The notes under the pieces are model-generated. The model saw nothing but the letters and a program-made list of their open reading frames with translations. It did no database searches and had not been told where the DNA came from. Position numbers and translations under genes: made by a program. 64,000 nt of DNA from the NCBI RefSeq assembly GCF_900103635.1, contig NZ_FMXK01000015.1, positions 32,515-96,514 of the forward strand. Direction: 5' to 3'. Shown piece by piece: positions 11,201-19,735 of the stretch (position 1 is the first letter of the stretch; each line of letters starts with the position of its first letter). This stretch comes from Butyrivibrio sp. INlla18 (GTDB lineage Bacteria; Bacillota; Clostridia; Lachnospirales; Lachnospiraceae).

Positions 11201-11412
11201 AAGGAATCAGGCAGAAAATGTGTGATAATCTTGCGAATATGATAAAGGACATGGGTGTAGACCAGAATATGATCAGTATCCTTTATCACGCACAGAGTAG
11301 ACCTACAGGAGTAGGCACGGGAATTGCCAGAGCCATGGATGGCGGACAGAACAACAACACAGACACAACTACTTTGCTAAAAATGGCAAAAGCATTTATC
11401 GAAGCTCTTTAA
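8290..11412 (+). CDS. large flagellin-linked protein, FliK-like C-terminus
   Basis: 1040 residues, mostly helical and rich in Asp, Glu, Ser and Lys, with no signal peptide or membrane segment. The C-terminal part (IPVEVEGTKVSMHVTLRS, then MDASIQTYEYGLITASLYEK, then LEGIRQKMCDNLANM) has the beta-then-helix pattern of the FliK hook-length control C-terminal domain. It lies 32 bases upstream of flagellin and is probably co-transcribed. Similar long proteins beside Lachnospiraceae flagellins may carry a DUF6240 label, which I cannot confirm. Function is inferred from position only. Confidence 0.6.
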   Translation: MNITFQNITDQRAEKKPFINGMEAENRTGLSAGRTEKTGGSAYAVQLDSSLFSDDAYAKNAKSIDDISNMAENTDVLNRHNFMALLSNTMSGEDYAKALEDGFDLKNLNSAETVTIVDRIKSALLQAGVEVVGYNDDMSLDKLTKIFGNKGFASALKSSFSENDIPLTEENVTDAKVAYEEVSQMENLDDSAVKYLVLNNKSATIGNVYLAQHSTNGQNASGRGFYAQDMGGYYAQKSDSYDWEQLRPQLEKVAQEAGLSAEDDHVIDMAKWTVMQGIPLTAENLDRVLELKDISFPIEDEKLASVITSAIADGKSAVEGNLVDPTSNMNKAIEIADKTARLSDTSVDKVLSQGKEVNLKNLFEAEYSSVSINAAYYDSAASQTARLQLEEVRLKMTVEANKQLLDSGFSIDTAPMEQLIERLKGLLGQQADEAAGQAVDEHTHVTGVSSKAIFEMSLSRISIIRTAPADLVGKMSSEFEKATLGKISEEAAKLTMKFKAASQGYEELMTAPRSDLGDSIKKAFRNVDDILEDLGKELNDENRRAVRILGYNIMEINEENFEKVRSWDQKLKSTIDRLKPGAVLDLIREGKNPLGMTIEELGKSLDENLMGGDKDSSNGNSKSDEKYAKFLYKLEKKGDITEAEKQSFIGIYRLFHTIKATDYQAIGSLLKTDQDMTLENLLKATRTQKTSKRGLDFTVDDDFGGLSAGRSGIKIDEQINSAFRFYSAQADIVYENLEPEKLAKAAPKNETLLPDLASALSQAEIDKELERKFSDEQLKDIRETVASRLTESTLDEMDSLEMELTYNNLEAMIANRRDRKSGSIWEKTASYHEKADEIQDKLTSLLGEEGYEEEYQKQVLSLKDQLSEEILNPKNSFIDVRAIKLMQKQLSVMSGNAERGSFEIPVEVEGTKVSMHVTLRSDSSNITRMDASIQTYEYGLITASLYEKGGVINGMLTTTSAENAEETEYLEGIRQKMCDNLANMIKDMGVDQNMISILYHAQSRPTGVGTGIARAMDGGQNNNTDTTTLLKMAKAFIEAL

Positions 11413-11444
11413 GGGCAGCAGGTACGTGCAGAAACGAGGTTGAA

Positions 11445-12608
11445 ATGAAAGTTAATTATAATGTATCAGCAATGATCGCTAACAATGCATTACAGAAGAC
11501 TGATAAAAGACTATCTGAATCACTTGAGAGGTTATCAAGTGGTCTTAAGATTGCAAACGCCAAGGATAATCCATCTGGCCTTGCAATGTCACGTCGTATG
11601 AATTCTCAGATCGAAGGACTTGGAGTTGCTAACAACTCATCAAACGATGCTATTTCTATCGTGCAGATTGCAGACGGCACTCTGTCTGAGATTCATGCTG
11701 TCTTACAGAGAATGGGCCAGCTTGCTATTCAGGCTACTAATGGTACTCTTACAGATTCAGACAGAGAGATCATTCAGGAAGAGGTAACACTTCTCAAAGA
11801 AGAGATTGAGAGAATGGCTAATACTACAGAGTTCAATGGACAGAGTATCCTTGACGGATCCTTTGATCTTAAGGGTTATGTAACAGACAAGTACGGTCAG
11901 ACCAATCCTAATGTTAAGCTCTGCAGCTATTCAGATTCAGTAGAGGCTGGAAAATACAGAATTGAAGGAATTGATGTTGAATTTGCAAACCTTATTGGTT
12001 CAACAGGTGTAGATAAAAAAGCTATTTTCATTGATGACGCTGTTGCAGCAAATATCAAGATCTACAAAGAAAATGGCGAGCAGTACATGACAAACCACAT
12101 GACAGCAACTGTAGAAGAGGATGTACTGACACTTAAAGACAGCACAGGAAAGTCAATTAGCATTCAGATCGATCAGGCTTATAAGGGCGACATGTATGTT
12201 GAGCTTACTGCTCAGGGTTCAATGACCATGCAGGTTGGTGCCAACGAAGGCCAGACACTTGATATCAGAATTCCAGAAGTATCACTTAGAACACTTTCTC
12301 TTTATAACCTTGATATGGCAAATCTTCAGGGTGCAAAAGAAGCAATCGAGAGCACAAAGAATGCTATCACAACAATAAGCTCTATTCGAAGCAGACTTGG
12401 TGCTTATCAGAACAGACTTGAGCATACAGTCAGCGGACTTGATATTACTGTAGAAAACATGACAGCAGCTTACTCAAGAATCATGGATGTTGATATGGCG
12501 GAAGAAATGACAACATATTCAACACAGCAGGTTCTCTCTCAGGCTGGAACATCAATGATGGCACAGGCTAATCAGAGACCTTCACAGATACTGCAGTTGT
12601 TACAGTAA
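11445..12608 (+). CDS. flagellin
   Basis: 387 residues with both conserved flagellin ends: N-terminal D0/D1 helices (NALQKTDKRLSESLERLSSG, NPSGLAMSRRMNSQIEGL) and the C-terminal helices (NRLEHTV, TAAYSRIMDVDMAEEMT, ending QRPSQILQLLQ). The middle is the variable surface domain. It is the filament subunit exported by the flagellar type III apparatus. The next gene encodes a FliS-like chaperone, consistent with an export-ready pair. Confidence 0.93.
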   Translation: MKVNYNVSAMIANNALQKTDKRLSESLERLSSGLKIANAKDNPSGLAMSRRMNSQIEGLGVANNSSNDAISIVQIADGTLSEIHAVLQRMGQLAIQATNGTLTDSDREIIQEEVTLLKEEIERMANTTEFNGQSILDGSFDLKGYVTDKYGQTNPNVKLCSYSDSVEAGKYRIEGIDVEFANLIGSTGVDKKAIFIDDAVAANIKIYKENGEQYMTNHMTATVEEDVLTLKDSTGKSISIQIDQAYKGDMYVELTAQGSMTMQVGANEGQTLDIRIPEVSLRTLSLYNLDMANLQGAKEAIESTKNAITTISSIRSRLGAYQNRLEHTVSGLDITVENMTAAYSRIMDVDMAEEMTTYSTQQVLSQAGTSMMAQANQRPSQILQLLQ

Positions 12609-12626
12609 TAGAAAGGGAGGCGTGCT

Positions 12627-13103
12627 ATGACTCAGGAAAAGAAACAGGAATTTACTCTTAAGATTTCTCAGGCAAATCAGACACAGCTGACCACTATCAC
12701 ATATGAGATCATTATCGATTATCTTGATGAAGCCATGGATCAGCTCAGTGTTGGCAAGAAAGAAGAGGCTGAAAAGAACCTTTTATTTGCTCAGAATTGC
12801 ATAGATCAGCTTATCACTTCTATTAATCTTAGCGTTGAACTAGGAAGAACACTGCATCAGATATATATCTTCTCCAAGAAAGAGCTGATGGCAGCTGGCG
12901 TTACACATAGCCTTCACCACATTTGGCGAGTAAAGAAGAACTTTAAGCTATTACATGAAGCTTACAAGGAGCTTGAGAAGGCAGATAACAGTCTTCCTAT
13001 TATGGGAAACACCCAGAAAGTCTACGCTGGACTCACATATGGTAGACACAGCTTAAATGAAGACATTTCGTCGATTTCAATGAATCGAGGATTAATGGCA
13101 TAA
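12627..13103 (+). CDS. fliS: FliS-like flagellin export chaperone
   Basis: 158 residues, all-helical. The pattern ITYEIIIDYLDEAMDQL, AQNCIDQLITSINLSVELG and LHQIYIFSKKELMAA matches the FliS four-helix bundle that caps the flagellin C-terminus before export. It follows flagellin by 18 bases with a strong GGGAGG RBS. It is divergent from FliS of Bacillus, with a longer C-terminal tail. The stop codon sits inside the terminator stem. Confidence 0.72.
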   Translation: MTQEKKQEFTLKISQANQTQLTTITYEIIIDYLDEAMDQLSVGKKEEAEKNLLFAQNCIDQLITSINLSVELGRTLHQIYIFSKKELMAAGVTHSLHHIWRVKKNFKLLHEAYKELEKADNSLPIMGNTQKVYAGLTYGRHSLNEDISSISMNRGLMA

Positions 13104-13135
13104 TGCACTTTGTGCATTATGCTATTTTATTTTTG
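13098..13135 (+). terminator. terminator of the flagellin operon, overlapping the stop codon
   Basis: Perfect 11-bp stem GCATAATGCAC / GTGCATTATGC with loop TTT, followed by a T-rich run. The TAA stop of the FliS-like gene is within the left arm. Confidence 0.8.
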
Positions 13136-13206
13136 GGGGACTTTACAACAAAAAAATATTTTGGTAAATTCTTTAATCGCGAGCTCGAATAATTTCTAAG
13201 GAAGGA

Positions 13207-13626
13207 GTGAGCTTTATTCAAGCGGTTCTATTTACCTTCTTGTCGGGCGCAGTTTTTACTGACCTATATAAAGACAAGATCTACAATTTCTGGGTGATAC
13301 CGGGACTACTAATTGGTATCATATCTGCCGCCTTCGGAGGCTTCCAATCATTTACAGCATCCATTTCAGCAGTAGGTATTACATTTATAATTTTACTTCC
13401 GGTTTATCTTTTAAAAGGAATTGCCGCAGGTGATGTTAAGCTATTTATGGCTACAGCGGCATTCATGTCATTGCAGGACACCTTTTCCTGCATCCTACTA
13501 TCTTTCTTGATAGCAGGATTGATTTCACTAGTGATAATGATCATAAAACGTAATAAGAAAAAGACGATTCACTTTGCGGTACCAGTACTTATAAGTGCGT
13601 TGTTTGTAATAGGAGGTGCACTATGA
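13207..13626 (+). CDS. A24-type prepilin peptidase, Tad locus
   Basis: 139-residue membrane aspartic protease (CpaA/TadV type) that cleaves type IVb prepilins. Both catalytic Asp are visible: DLYKDKIYNFWVIPG and AAGDVKLFMA (G-D-x-K-L). About four hydrophobic segments. It starts at GTG after AGGAAGGAG. It is the first gene of the tad cluster and overlaps the next by ATGA. A second A24 protease is encoded at 20639. Confidence 0.8.
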   Translation: MSFIQAVLFTFLSGAVFTDLYKDKIYNFWVIPGLLIGIISAAFGGFQSFTASISAVGITFIILLPVYLLKGIAAGDVKLFMATAAFMSLQDTFSCILLSFLIAGLISLVIMIIKRNKKKTIHFAVPVLISALFVIGGAL

Positions 13627-14633
13627 ATAGGCCTTTGCTTGCGCTGTGTGACACAGACGAGATTTATATAAGCAGGCTGGATGAGTATTTAAGGGAAAAC
13701 TTAAAACTATCTTTTGACATTGTCTCTTTTACGGCAGTTGAGATACTAAGAGAGTTTATGAAGCATACACAGATTGCATTACTTGTCATATCTGAAAATG
13801 CATATGCTGCTCTTAAGGAAAAAGCTCCGGAAGGGAGTATCAGTAACATCTTGGTTCTTGATGAAGAGATACAGGGAGTGTGCGAAGAAGAGGAGAGCTA
13901 CGGCCTTAGCAACGTTGAGCATACCAGTAAGTATCAGGCAGCAGGAGATGTTGTGGGTAACATAATAGACTTTTGTGTAAAAAAGTCAGAGGATTTTGTG
14001 GGTATCAATGTAAAAAATGTGAGCTCTTGTGGAAAAGTCCTTGGTTTTTATTCACCAATCTCCAAATGTGGACAAACAAGTCTTGCTCTTAAGGTTGGAG
14101 AAGAACTTTCTGAAAAGGGAAAGACAGTCTTTTTAAGCTTTGAAAGATATTCTACCCTTCCCAAGGTTCTTGGCCTAAAAGAAGATGGGGATATTTCGGA
14201 CCTTTTGTATTATGCAGAGGGAGATAGTAATAAGTTTTGTCTGTATCTTGAAAAGGTTAAGAATGAAAAAGGCTCTTTGGATGTGATATCTCCGGTTAGA
14301 ACAGCAATGCAGCTTAAAGAGATCGACAGTAATAATCTAAAGCATCTTCTGAATCTACTAATGACTGATGCAGGTTATGAGTATGTGATCCTTGATCTTA
14401 CTGATTATCCAGATGGATTCTTTGATATCTTGAGGTTGTGCCATATGGTCTATACAGTTACTAAAGCTGGAAGCACAGATGCCTACAGAGTTGATATGTA
14501 TGAAGATACCCTTAGAGAGAATGGCTATGAAGACGTGGTGGCGATGACAAGAAAGGTCAACATGATGGACGTTAAGGACACAACCGGTCTAACAAGAATA
14601 GCCAGGGAGCTTATAAATGAGCGAGAGATTTGA
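13623..14633 (+). CDS. TadZ/CpaE-like protein with decayed P-loop
   Basis: 336 residues. The N-terminal about 120 residues resemble a receiver-like domain (LLALCDTDEIYISRLDEYL). A MinD/ParA-like domain follows, with LGFYSPISKCGQTSLAL in the place of the Walker A loop: the usual GK(T/S) lysine is absent. TadZ/CpaE proteins place the pilus machine at the cell pole. Position between the peptidase and the TadA ATPase supports the call. It overlaps tadA by 17 bases. Confidence 0.68.
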   Translation: MNRPLLALCDTDEIYISRLDEYLRENLKLSFDIVSFTAVEILREFMKHTQIALLVISENAYAALKEKAPEGSISNILVLDEEIQGVCEEEESYGLSNVEHTSKYQAAGDVVGNIIDFCVKKSEDFVGINVKNVSSCGKVLGFYSPISKCGQTSLALKVGEELSEKGKTVFLSFERYSTLPKVLGLKEDGDISDLLYYAEGDSNKFCLYLEKVKNEKGSLDVISPVRTAMQLKEIDSNNLKHLLNLLMTDAGYEYVILDLTDYPDGFFDILRLCHMVYTVTKAGSTDAYRVDMYEDTLRENGYEDVVAMTRKVNMMDVKDTTGLTRIARELINEREI

Positions 14634-15861
14634 AGATATCAGACGGCGCGTCAGAGCAAAGGTGGTAACAAGCCTTGATCTTTCAAAAGATACTTCTGAT
14701 GAAGAGCTTATGGAGATCATCGATGTGGTTCTTGCAGAAGAGATCAAGAAAATGGCTGTTCCAATAGAGGTCAGAAGAAAGATAAAGACAAATGTCTTTC
14801 ATTCCTTGAGAAAACTAGATGTTTTGCAGGAGCTTGTAGACGACCCTACTATCACGGAGGTGATGATAAACGGGATGGACAATATCTTCATTGAAAGAGC
14901 GGGCTCCATCATAAAGAGCAAGACAAGCTTTGAGTCAAAAGAAAAGCTTGAGGATGTGGTCCAGCAGATAGTTGCTTCCTGTAACAGGGTAGTAAACGAG
15001 GCATCTCCAATAGTTGACGCAAGGCTTGATAACGGATCAAGAGTAAATGTGGTCTTGCCACCTATCGCACTAAATGGGCCTATTGTTACCATAAGGCGAT
15101 TTCCTGAAAAGCCCTTTACTATGGAAAACTTAATACAGCTTGGAGCTCTTTCAGAGTACCTCAAAGATTATCTGTCAGTTTTAGTCAGGTCTGGCTATAA
15201 CATCTTTATTTCGGGAGGTACAGGCTCCGGCAAAACAACATTCTTAAATGCTTTGTCTAATTATATTCCCAAAGATTCAAGAGTTATCACTATCGAAGAC
15301 AATGCAGAGCTTCAGATACTTGAAGTTCCCAATCTGGTAAAGCTCGAAGCTAGAAATGCCAATGTTGAAGGCTGCGTGGAGATAACCATAAGAGATCTTA
15401 TAAAGTCATCTCTACGAATGAGACCTGACTGGCTCATTGTCGGTGAAGTCAGAGGCGGCGAGTGCGTTGACATGTTGCAGGCTATGAACACAGGGCATAT
15501 GGCCATGTCCACAGGCCACTCCAATAGTGCAAAGGACATGCTTTCAAGATTAGAGACCATGGTACTTATGGGTGTTGAGATTCCTTTGTCTGCTGTGAGA
15601 GGGCAGATAGCTTCAGGAATAGATATAGTGATCCATCTTGGAAGATTAAGAGATAGATCAAGAAAGCTTTTGGAAATCTGTGAGCTTGAAAAGAGTCTGG
15701 ACGAAACTACAGGAAAGATAAACACCAATCCTTTATTTAGATTCGAGGAAACAGGTTCGGATAGTAAGGGCAAGATAATAGGTGAATGGAGGAGAGTCGG
15801 TGAACTTAAAAATACTGAAAAACTTTTATCGGCAGGTCTGCGATTACCCGCCGAGGGTTAA
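14617..15861 (+). CDS. tadA: Tad secretion ATPase (CpaF/TadA)
   Basis: 414-residue hexameric secretion ATPase that powers Flp pilus assembly. Walker A FISGGTGSGKTTFLNAL, Walker B with LIVGEVRGGECVDML, and the His-box GHMAMSTGHSNSAKDML. The N-terminal domain (LDVLQELVDDPTITEVMING) is typical of the GspE/CpaF family. It overlaps both neighbours, so the operon is tightly coupled. Confidence 0.92.
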   Translation: MSERFEDIRRRVRAKVVTSLDLSKDTSDEELMEIIDVVLAEEIKKMAVPIEVRRKIKTNVFHSLRKLDVLQELVDDPTITEVMINGMDNIFIERAGSIIKSKTSFESKEKLEDVVQQIVASCNRVVNEASPIVDARLDNGSRVNVVLPPIALNGPIVTIRRFPEKPFTMENLIQLGALSEYLKDYLSVLVRSGYNIFISGGTGSGKTTFLNALSNYIPKDSRVITIEDNAELQILEVPNLVKLEARNANVEGCVEITIRDLIKSSLRMRPDWLIVGEVRGGECVDMLQAMNTGHMAMSTGHSNSAKDMLSRLETMVLMGVEIPLSAVRGQIASGIDIVIHLGRLRDRSRKLLEICELEKSLDETTGKINTNPLFRFEETGSDSKGKIIGEWRRVGELKNTEKLLSAGLRLPAEG

Positions 15862-16564
15862 TGATATTCCGCTTCTTCTTCAAGGAGCAGGTATAGCGGT
15901 TCTTTTTGGAAGGATCTTTTATGATTCGTGGATTGCAGTGGTAGCTCTTTTACCAATAATGATCCCGTGGATGATACATCAAAGGAAGCTGGCAAGACAG
16001 CGTGATTGCAGGCTTGTGGGAATACAGTTTAAAGATGCCATAGCGTCGGTTCTTACGAACCTCAAAGCGGGCTATTCCATAGAGAATGCCTTTAGAGAAG
16101 CCAGAAAAGACATGGAACTTTTGTATGGCAAGAAGAGTCTTATAGGTGGGCATTTGGATAAAATATGCAAAGGGCTTAAAAATAATATTCCCCTTGAGAA
16201 GCTTCTTTTTACCTTTGGAAATGAAAGCGAAAATCCAGATATTCAGGAATTTGCAGGGGTATTTGCTGTAGCTAAAAGAAGCGGCGGCAATATGACAGAC
16301 ATAATTGGAAGGACCATAGCGGTCATTTCTCAGAAGATAGAAGTTGAAAAAGAAATCGAAGTTTTGATAAGCGCAAAAAGAATGGAAGCTAGGATAATGA
16401 ATTTCGTTCCTTTTTTCATCATCTTCTATATTGAATTAACTAGCAGGGGCTTTTTTGAGCCTCTCTATCACAATATTTTCGGAATAGTCTTAATGACGAT
16501 TTGCATGGTTGTCTATGTGGCAGCCTATCTTCTATCTGAAAAGATAGTCAATATTTCAGTTTAG
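15800..16564 (+). CDS. tadB: TadB-like inner-membrane platform protein
   Basis: Type II secretion F-domain protein with transmembrane segments near the N-terminus (LFGRIFYDSWIAVVALLPIM) and at the C-terminus (FFIIFYIELTS, IFGIVLMTICMVVYVAAYLL). The cytoplasmic part has the family pattern LTNLKAGYSIENAF and AVAKRSGGNMTDIIGRT. I chose GTG at 15800 because GGAGGAG lies five bases before it; an in-frame GTG 18 bases upstream is possible. It overlaps tadA by 62 bases. Confidence 0.82.
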   Translation: MNLKILKNFYRQVCDYPPRVNDIPLLLQGAGIAVLFGRIFYDSWIAVVALLPIMIPWMIHQRKLARQRDCRLVGIQFKDAIASVLTNLKAGYSIENAFREARKDMELLYGKKSLIGGHLDKICKGLKNNIPLEKLLFTFGNESENPDIQEFAGVFAVAKRSGGNMTDIIGRTIAVISQKIEVEKEIEVLISAKRMEARIMNFVPFFIIFYIELTSRGFFEPLYHNIFGIVLMTICMVVYVAAYLLSEKIVNISV

Positions 16565-16579
16565 CCAGAGGGTTAATAA

Positions 16580-18037
16580 ATGATTTTTTTGTATTTGATC
16601 ATCTTGATCGCAGCATTTGTTATATGGATCATGGCTCGTAACCTAGAGTTACCGCCTGGAATCACAGAGGATGGGATAGGAAGGGAGCTTCTGAAGGTGT
16701 CTCTTTTCATCTATAACAAGCTCTTTAGAAAAAGAAATCCCCTAAAGCTTGAATCCGTCAGAGGTTATCTGTCGGTTTTGAGTAATAGAAAAGATATTGA
16801 ACAAATGGAGACCGAGTACTTCATCAGAAAGATCTGTATCTTTTTGGTGATGACTTTGGCAGGAAGCTTACTTGCGCTTATGATGGCACTTTCTGGAATT
16901 CGAGGAACGCGGCTTGTAGATGGGGGCGCAGTAAGTAGAAAAAGCTATGGTGAGGGCTCTTTTGAAACTGAGCTTGTTGCTTCTAAGGAAGACGGCGAAG
17001 AGATCGGGGAATTTGATGTCCTTGTCAATGAGCGAAGCTATACCAAAGAGGAAGCAGACAAGCTTTTTGAAGAAGCCAGCACCGAGATGGAAAGTATCAT
17101 CCTTGCTGAAAATTCTACGCTTGATGAAGTCAGGACTGACCTTGATCTCGTAGAGAGTGTTCCGGGCTATCCGTTTTCTGTGTATTGGAAGGTCGATGAC
17201 TACGAGCTTATGCATTATGACGGTAGCCTTGAAACAGATAAGATTCCAAGTACAGGAGCGGTGGTCACTTTGACAGCGACTTACAAGTATGGAGATCTTA
17301 GCTGGCAGCAGGTGATTCCTGTTAATCTCATTCAAAAAAGCTTAAGTCCAAAGGAAAGGATGATAGCTGGGATACAAAAGCTTATCAAAAGTGCTGATGA
17401 AGAATCTGTCTATGATGAGCAGATAAATTTGCCTCAAACATATGAGGGACAGCCTATTGTCTGGAAGGTTAAGAATGAGGATAACAGTCTTCTCATACTG
17501 ATCCTTACGATCATAGGTGGGGCAGCAGCCTATATTTTCAAAGATAAAGAGCTAAAAAGAACCATGGAAGAAAGGTCGGAGCAGATGCTCAGTGATTATC
17601 CGCAGCTGGTTTCAAAGCTTGTTTTGTATCTTGGAGCAGGTATGACGGTTCGAAATATCTTTGAAAAGCTTGGGCGAAGCTATTTAAAAAAGCTAGAGCA
17701 AGGCGGTCAAAAGCATTTTGTTTATGAAGAACTGGTAAGAGCCACTAGAGAATTATCAAGTGGAGCGTCGGAAGCAGACGTATATGAGCGTTTTGGTATG
17801 AGATGTGCAAGTCAGCAATATACCAGGTTATCAACTCTTCTTTCTCAGAATCTCAGGAAAGGGAATAGTAGTCTTTTGGATGTTTTGAATGAGGAAGCAA
17901 CGAAAGCCTTCAATGAGAGGATGGATGCAGCAAGAAAGCTTGGAGAAGAGGCGGGAACGAAGCTTCTTTTACCAATGATACTGATGCTGGTGATAGTTAT
18001 GGTCATCATAATGATTCCAGCATATATGGCATTTTGA
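16580..18037 (+). CDS. tadC: TadC-like platform protein with large inserted domain
   Basis: 485 residues, much longer than the usual about 300. After the N-terminal membrane segments (about residues 1-110) there is an approximately 190-residue soluble insert with Ig-like strands (VYWKVDDYELMHYDG, VVTLTATYKYG, QPIVWKVKNEDNS). Then a membrane segment (LILILTIIGGAAAYIF) and the normal F-domain (YPQLVSKLVLYLGAGMTVRN, ATRELSSGASEADVYERFG) with C-terminal membrane helix. The insert resembles atypical bacterial Ig (Big-like) domains and is probably outside the membrane. Confidence 0.75.
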   Translation: MIFLYLIILIAAFVIWIMARNLELPPGITEDGIGRELLKVSLFIYNKLFRKRNPLKLESVRGYLSVLSNRKDIEQMETEYFIRKICIFLVMTLAGSLLALMMALSGIRGTRLVDGGAVSRKSYGEGSFETELVASKEDGEEIGEFDVLVNERSYTKEEADKLFEEASTEMESIILAENSTLDEVRTDLDLVESVPGYPFSVYWKVDDYELMHYDGSLETDKIPSTGAVVTLTATYKYGDLSWQQVIPVNLIQKSLSPKERMIAGIQKLIKSADEESVYDEQINLPQTYEGQPIVWKVKNEDNSLLILILTIIGGAAAYIFKDKELKRTMEERSEQMLSDYPQLVSKLVLYLGAGMTVRNIFEKLGRSYLKKLEQGGQKHFVYEELVRATRELSSGASEADVYERFGMRCASQQYTRLSTLLSQNLRKGNSSLLDVLNEEATKAFNERMDAARKLGEEAGTKLLLPMILMLVIVMVIIMIPAYMAF

Positions 18038-18093
18038 GTAATCGCAGCAATGCTGCTTTTACATATATCAGGCGAAAGCCAAAAGGAGGAAAA

Positions 18094-18312
18094 ATGAATT
18101 TAGTAACACAAAACATGAAAAAAATCGGAGGAAAGATTAGGAAAGGAGTAATGGATTTCTGGAATGATGAGTCCGGAATGGGTACAGTAGAAGTAATTCT
18201 CATCATCGTAGTTCTGATTGGATTAGTAATCGTCTTTAAAAAAGAAATTTCTGGAATCGTTGAAGATGTCTTTAAAACAATAAGGGCAGATACCCGTGCG
18301 ATCACAAACTAA
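18094..18312 (+). CDS. flp: Flp-type (type IVb) pilin
   Basis: 72 residues. A basic leader ends in DESG, followed by MGTVEVILIIVVLIGLVIVF: cleavage after Gly would put Glu at position 5 of the mature pilin, as type IVb pilins require. This is the likely substrate of the A24 peptidases in the locus. ATG at 18094 is chosen because AAGGAGG lies just upstream; the frame extends further 5' but overlaps tadC. Confidence 0.85.
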   Translation: MNLVTQNMKKIGGKIRKGVMDFWNDESGMGTVEVILIIVVLIGLVIVFKKEISGIVEDVFKTIRADTRAITN

Positions 18313-19735
18313 GGGTTATCTAACTGTCTTTTTATCCCTATCAATAATGATAATCATGTCTCTGATCTTGGCTCTCTATCAGGGAGCCAGGATTGGAGCA
18401 ATAAAGATGAAGACGGAATGCGTGGCAGACATCTCCATGAATTCAATACTAGCAGAGTATAACAGGGAATTGTACGAACAGTACGGCTTGTTTATGGTCG
18501 ACACATCTTATGGGACAGGAAGACATAGCATTACAAATACAGAAGAACATCTAAGAAGATATGTTCAAAAGAACTTTGAAAGAAGTACAGTTGGTAAGCT
18601 TACGGGAAAGACAACAATGCTTGGTGCGTACTGCAAAGATGCCAGGATAACAGGAACATCTTTTGCATCAGACAACAAGGGCACGGTGCTAAATAGGCAG
18701 ATACTAGCATACATGGCTGGGGAACCAGTAGGGGCTCTCATGACAGATGTTGTGAGTAACACGCAGACACTTCAGGATGCTGGCTTTGATACGACAGATG
18801 TTGAAGCAATGGCTAGTGAAAACCAAGCGCAGATTGATGCTATAGAGCTTCCAACAATCATTAACGACAAGGGTGAAGAAGAGCAGATAACGCTTGGAAA
18901 TCCAGCAGATATCGTCAATTCTCAAAAAGGTATAGGTGCATTAAACCTTGCTATCAAGGATAAATCTAGTATTTCAAAGGCTGCAGTAGATCTTTCGCAG
19001 TATGCTTCACACAGGGAACTTAATAAAGGCACAGGACTTAGGGATTATGAAGAGGTTTCAGCTTCTGAAAAGCTTCTTCTTGAGCAGTACTACTACGAAA
19101 AATGCAGTAGATACGGTGCAGAAATGGAAAAAGCTCTTTTGAAATATCAGCTTGAGTACCTGGCATTTGGTCAAAGTAGTGACTATGGGAATCTTGAAAA
19201 GATGGCAGAGACGCTGCTGTTTTGGAGAGAGGCTTCAAATATGCTCTATTTATTTAACTGTAGTGCAAAGGTTGAAGAGGCGGAGCTTATAGCTTTGGCG
19301 CTGACTGCAATAATGCTTGTTCCTGAGTTAAAAGATCTTGTGAAGTATTCCATTCTTTTTGCTTGGACCTTTGCTGAAAGTATCGCTGATCTACATGCGC
19401 TTTTTTCTGGGGGAAGGGTTCCTCTTTTTAAGAGCGATAGTACTTGGAAGCTTAGCCTGACAAATATGCTCTCTTTTAGAGATCATCTGGGTGAGGGAGG
19501 AGAAGATGAAGGGCTTCTTTATGAGGATTATCTTAGGATGCGTCTTTTAATGACTGATCTTGATAAAAAGACCTTAAGGCTCATGGACATAATGGAGATG
19601 GATATAAGGAGAACAAGTGGTAATTCACAGTTTAAGATCGATCACTGCCTGGATACATTCTGCGGAGAGATCGAGGTGGCATCAATGTTTGGCTATGACG
19701 TAAAAATTGAAAGGGTATATGGGTACGAGGAATGA
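18296..19735 (+). CDS. Tad-locus membrane-anchored pseudopilin-like protein (DUF5702 type)
   Basis: 479 residues, GTG start overlapping the pilin gene by 17 bases. An N-terminal hydrophobic anchor (YLTVFLSLSIMIIMSLILALY) is followed by a long extracytoplasmic helical region. The anchor and context fit the TadE/TadG-like proteins of Firmicute tad loci, and the family label DUF5702 is from memory. The exact role is unknown; a minor or tip pilus component is the simplest reading. Confidence 0.6.
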   Translation: MRSQTKGYLTVFLSLSIMIIMSLILALYQGARIGAIKMKTECVADISMNSILAEYNRELYEQYGLFMVDTSYGTGRHSITNTEEHLRRYVQKNFERSTVGKLTGKTTMLGAYCKDARITGTSFASDNKGTVLNRQILAYMAGEPVGALMTDVVSNTQTLQDAGFDTTDVEAMASENQAQIDAIELPTIINDKGEEEQITLGNPADIVNSQKGIGALNLAIKDKSSISKAAVDLSQYASHRELNKGTGLRDYEEVSASEKLLLEQYYYEKCSRYGAEMEKALLKYQLEYLAFGQSSDYGNLEKMAETLLFWREASNMLYLFNCSAKVEEAELIALALTAIMLVPELKDLVKYSILFAWTFAESIADLHALFSGGRVPLFKSDSTWKLSLTNMLSFRDHLGEGGEDEGLLYEDYLRMRLLMTDLDKKTLRLMDIMEMDIRRTSGNSQFKIDHCLDTFCGEIEVASMFGYDVKIERVYGYEE

